From NCBI GenBank assembly GCA_016342385.1, contig JAEINM010000229.1:1-6750 (forward strand): a stretch of 6,750 bases of DNA. Reading direction: 5' to 3'. The stretch is from Spirochaetaceae bacterium (GTDB taxonomy: Bacteria > Spirochaetota > Spirochaetia > DSM-2461). Positions within the stretch are counted from its first letter, which is position 1. Each line of letters begins with the position of its first letter. The notes below the pieces were generated by a model that had not been told where the DNA came from, made no database searches, and saw nothing but the letters and a program-made list of their open reading frames with translations. Position numbers and translations under genes: made by a program. This document shows, piece by piece, positions 5,742-6,750 of this stretch.

Positions 5742-6410
5742 ATGAGAAACGTGGGTAAGGAGCATACCCGAGCAGTGAGCGAAGCACACGACCAGGGAGA
5801 TCCTGTTAAAAAAGCAGATTATAAATTCACATATAAAGACTATAGCAGCTGGCCGGAAGATGAACGTTGGGAACTAATTGATGGTGTGGCCTATAATATG
5901 AGTCCGGCTCCGACGACAACACATTAACGAATTTCCAGAATATTATCTACAAAGATTGATAATTTCCTCTCTGATAAACTCTGCGAGACATTTGCAGCAC
6001 CATTTGATGTTTATTTACCTCTAGATTCTCAGCAGGATTTTAATTCTATTGAAACCATAGTTCAACCTGATATCTCTGTTATATGTGATTCTTCAAAAAT
6101 CATAGAGAAAGGATGTATGGGACCTCCGGATCTGATTGTGGAAATACTTTCTCCTTCAACCGGGAAAAAAGATCTCAATGAAAAATTCTCACTTTATGAA
6201 AGACATGGTGTAAAAGAATATTGGATTGTCGACCCTGGTAATAAATATGTGAAAGTTTTTCATTGGCAAACTGAAGGTCGGGATTCGGGAAAGTATGACA
6301 ATGGAGTTTTAATTCCCCCTGCCAACTGGAAGGACGACAATACCATTGCCCAGTCTGTAATACTGAAAGGTTTTTCAGTTGATGTGGATGACCTTTTTGA
6401 TCCGAAATGA
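5742..6410 (+). pseudogene. Uma2-family (DUF820) PD-(D/E)XK-fold protein, interrupted by an in-frame stop
   Basis: Read through one TAA at codon 62 (5925-5927), this frame gives a 222-codon Uma2-family protein with no other lesion. Blocks in order: FTYKDYSSWPEDERWELIDG (29-48), MSPAP (53-57), the stop after His61, RISRILSTKIDNFL (63-76), APFDVYLP (86-93), VQPDISVI (107-114), GPPDLIVEILSPSTGKKDL (127-145), EKFSLYERHGVKEYWIVDP, and a SVDVDDLF end. Relatives usually have His-Gln at the break, so CAA to TAA (one C-to-T change) explains it. Asp110, Glu134 and Lys143 or Lys148 are the likely PD-(D/E)XK residues and are all downstream of the stop. The start is uncertain: ATG 5742 has AAAGAAG directly against it, and GTG 5751 or 5775 are alternatives. 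The first about 25 residues are not family-conserved. Uma2 proteins are widespread, often multicopy and of unproven function. Alternatives: recent pseudogene, rare readthrough, or a base error. Confidence 0.85.
5925..5927 (+). other. Premature TAA within the Uma2 frame
   Basis: The frame continues open for 160 codons after this TAA with conserved family blocks immediately on both sides, so the change is a point substitution rather than a frameshift. The ATG at 6117 is a possible restart with AAAGGA (6108-6113) only three bases before it, which is too close for good initiation. Confidence 0.8.
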
Positions 6411-6423
6411 TAAATCTCTCATC

Positions 6424-6750
6424 TTAATGGACCAATTCCTTTCTCAGCACTGAAGCCAGATAATCACTTGATGGGGAAGATCCCCAGGTAAACACCTCAT
6501 CTCCCCGTATAATCTTCCTCACATTCTGCACTGTCATCAGAGAATTGCAGACCATCACTTCATCGGCTTCTTTTATCCGGACAAGAGGAATCCCCTTCAT
6601 CAGAGATTCAATCTTAATACCATCTATTTTCTCTGCTGTCTCAAGCACTTTGTCCTGCATAATCCCATGAAGATAGTTGTTGCATCTATCTACATAGAAG
6701 AGCGTCGAGTCTTCCATATAGAGAACATTGGTGTAGGAACCCTCCAGTAT
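6424..6750 (-). CDS. Class IV PLP-dependent aminotransferase / aminodeoxychorismate lyase family protein, C-terminal part
   Basis: The frame runs off the right edge, so the Met codon at 6717 is internal; 108 C-terminal residues are visible. ILEGSYTNVLYM at the edge matches the family's EGSxSNxF segment, whose Glu contacts the PLP ring nitrogen. YLHGIMQDKVLETA matches the LxGITRxxxLExA helix. KEADEVMVCNSLMTVQNVRKI matches the AdEvFlTNSlxgvxPV block near the end. The Schiff-base Lys and the N-terminal domain lie outside the window. The family includes PabC (4-amino-4-deoxychorismate to p-aminobenzoate plus pyruvate, folate pathway), IlvE and D-amino acid aminotransferase; the visible part does not separate these, though PabC-like is my preference. 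It converges on the Uma2 gene with a 13-base gap and no evident terminator hairpin between them. Confidence 0.85.
   Translation of the reverse strand: MLEGSYTNVLYMEDSTLFYVDRCNNYLHGIMQDKVLETAEKIDGIKIESLMKGIPLVRIKEADEVMVCNSLMTVQNVRKIIRGDEVFTWGSSPSSDYLASVLRKELVH

Noticed and set aside
5925..6117. A frameshift splitting the Uma2 gene into two frames.
   Set aside because: Both pieces are in the same frame and all 63 codons between the TAA and ATG 6117 are open, so a single stop codon is sufficient.

Overview
This AT-rich window carries accessory metabolism plus sensing in what is probably an anaerobic bacterium. The combination of an electron-transfer flavoprotein (ETF) with a fused ferredoxin, a chemoreceptor carrying a sugar-binding-protein module, and a Uma2-family gene would fit a free-living spirochaete or a clostridium. 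No ribosomal or other taxonomic marker is present, so this is a guess.

Layout. Positions 2-892 (+) hold the C-terminal 296 residues of an iron-sulfur flavoenzyme of the Old Yellow Enzyme / 2,4-dienoyl-CoA reductase / trimethylamine dehydrogenase superfamily. Close behind on the same strand come etfB (915-1757) and etfA (1777-2991). EtfA has an N-terminal two-cluster ferredoxin domain. The three genes look like one operon for an ETF-linked redox reaction. The flavoenzyme's pyridine-nucleotide fold lacks the usual glycine motif, so it probably exchanges electrons with the ETF rather than directly with NAD(P)H.

After a 65-base gap, a strong Shine-Dalgarno leads into an 850-residue chemoreceptor (3057-5609). 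Its order is TM1, short outer loop, TM2, HAMP, long signalling coiled coil, Pro/Ser-rich linker, and a complete RbsB-like substrate-binding domain at the C-terminus. By topology that sugar-binding fold sits in the cytoplasm, the opposite side of the membrane from ordinary periplasmic binding proteins. This is the most unusual object in the window.

Positions 5610-5741 are non-coding and contain two adjacent dyads and a possible promoter. A Uma2 (DUF820, PD-(D/E)XK-fold) gene at 5742-6410 is interrupted by one in-frame TAA where CAA (Gln) is expected, and is otherwise intact. A convergent gene on the minus strand (6750-6424) gives the C-terminal 108 residues of a class IV PLP aminotransferase / aminodeoxychorismate lyase-type protein.

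Working together: ETF and flavoenzyme form a plausible electron-bifurcating or ETF-coupled reductase/dehydrogenase. The adjacent receptor may let the cell steer by an intracellular metabolite. That functional link is inferred from adjacency alone.
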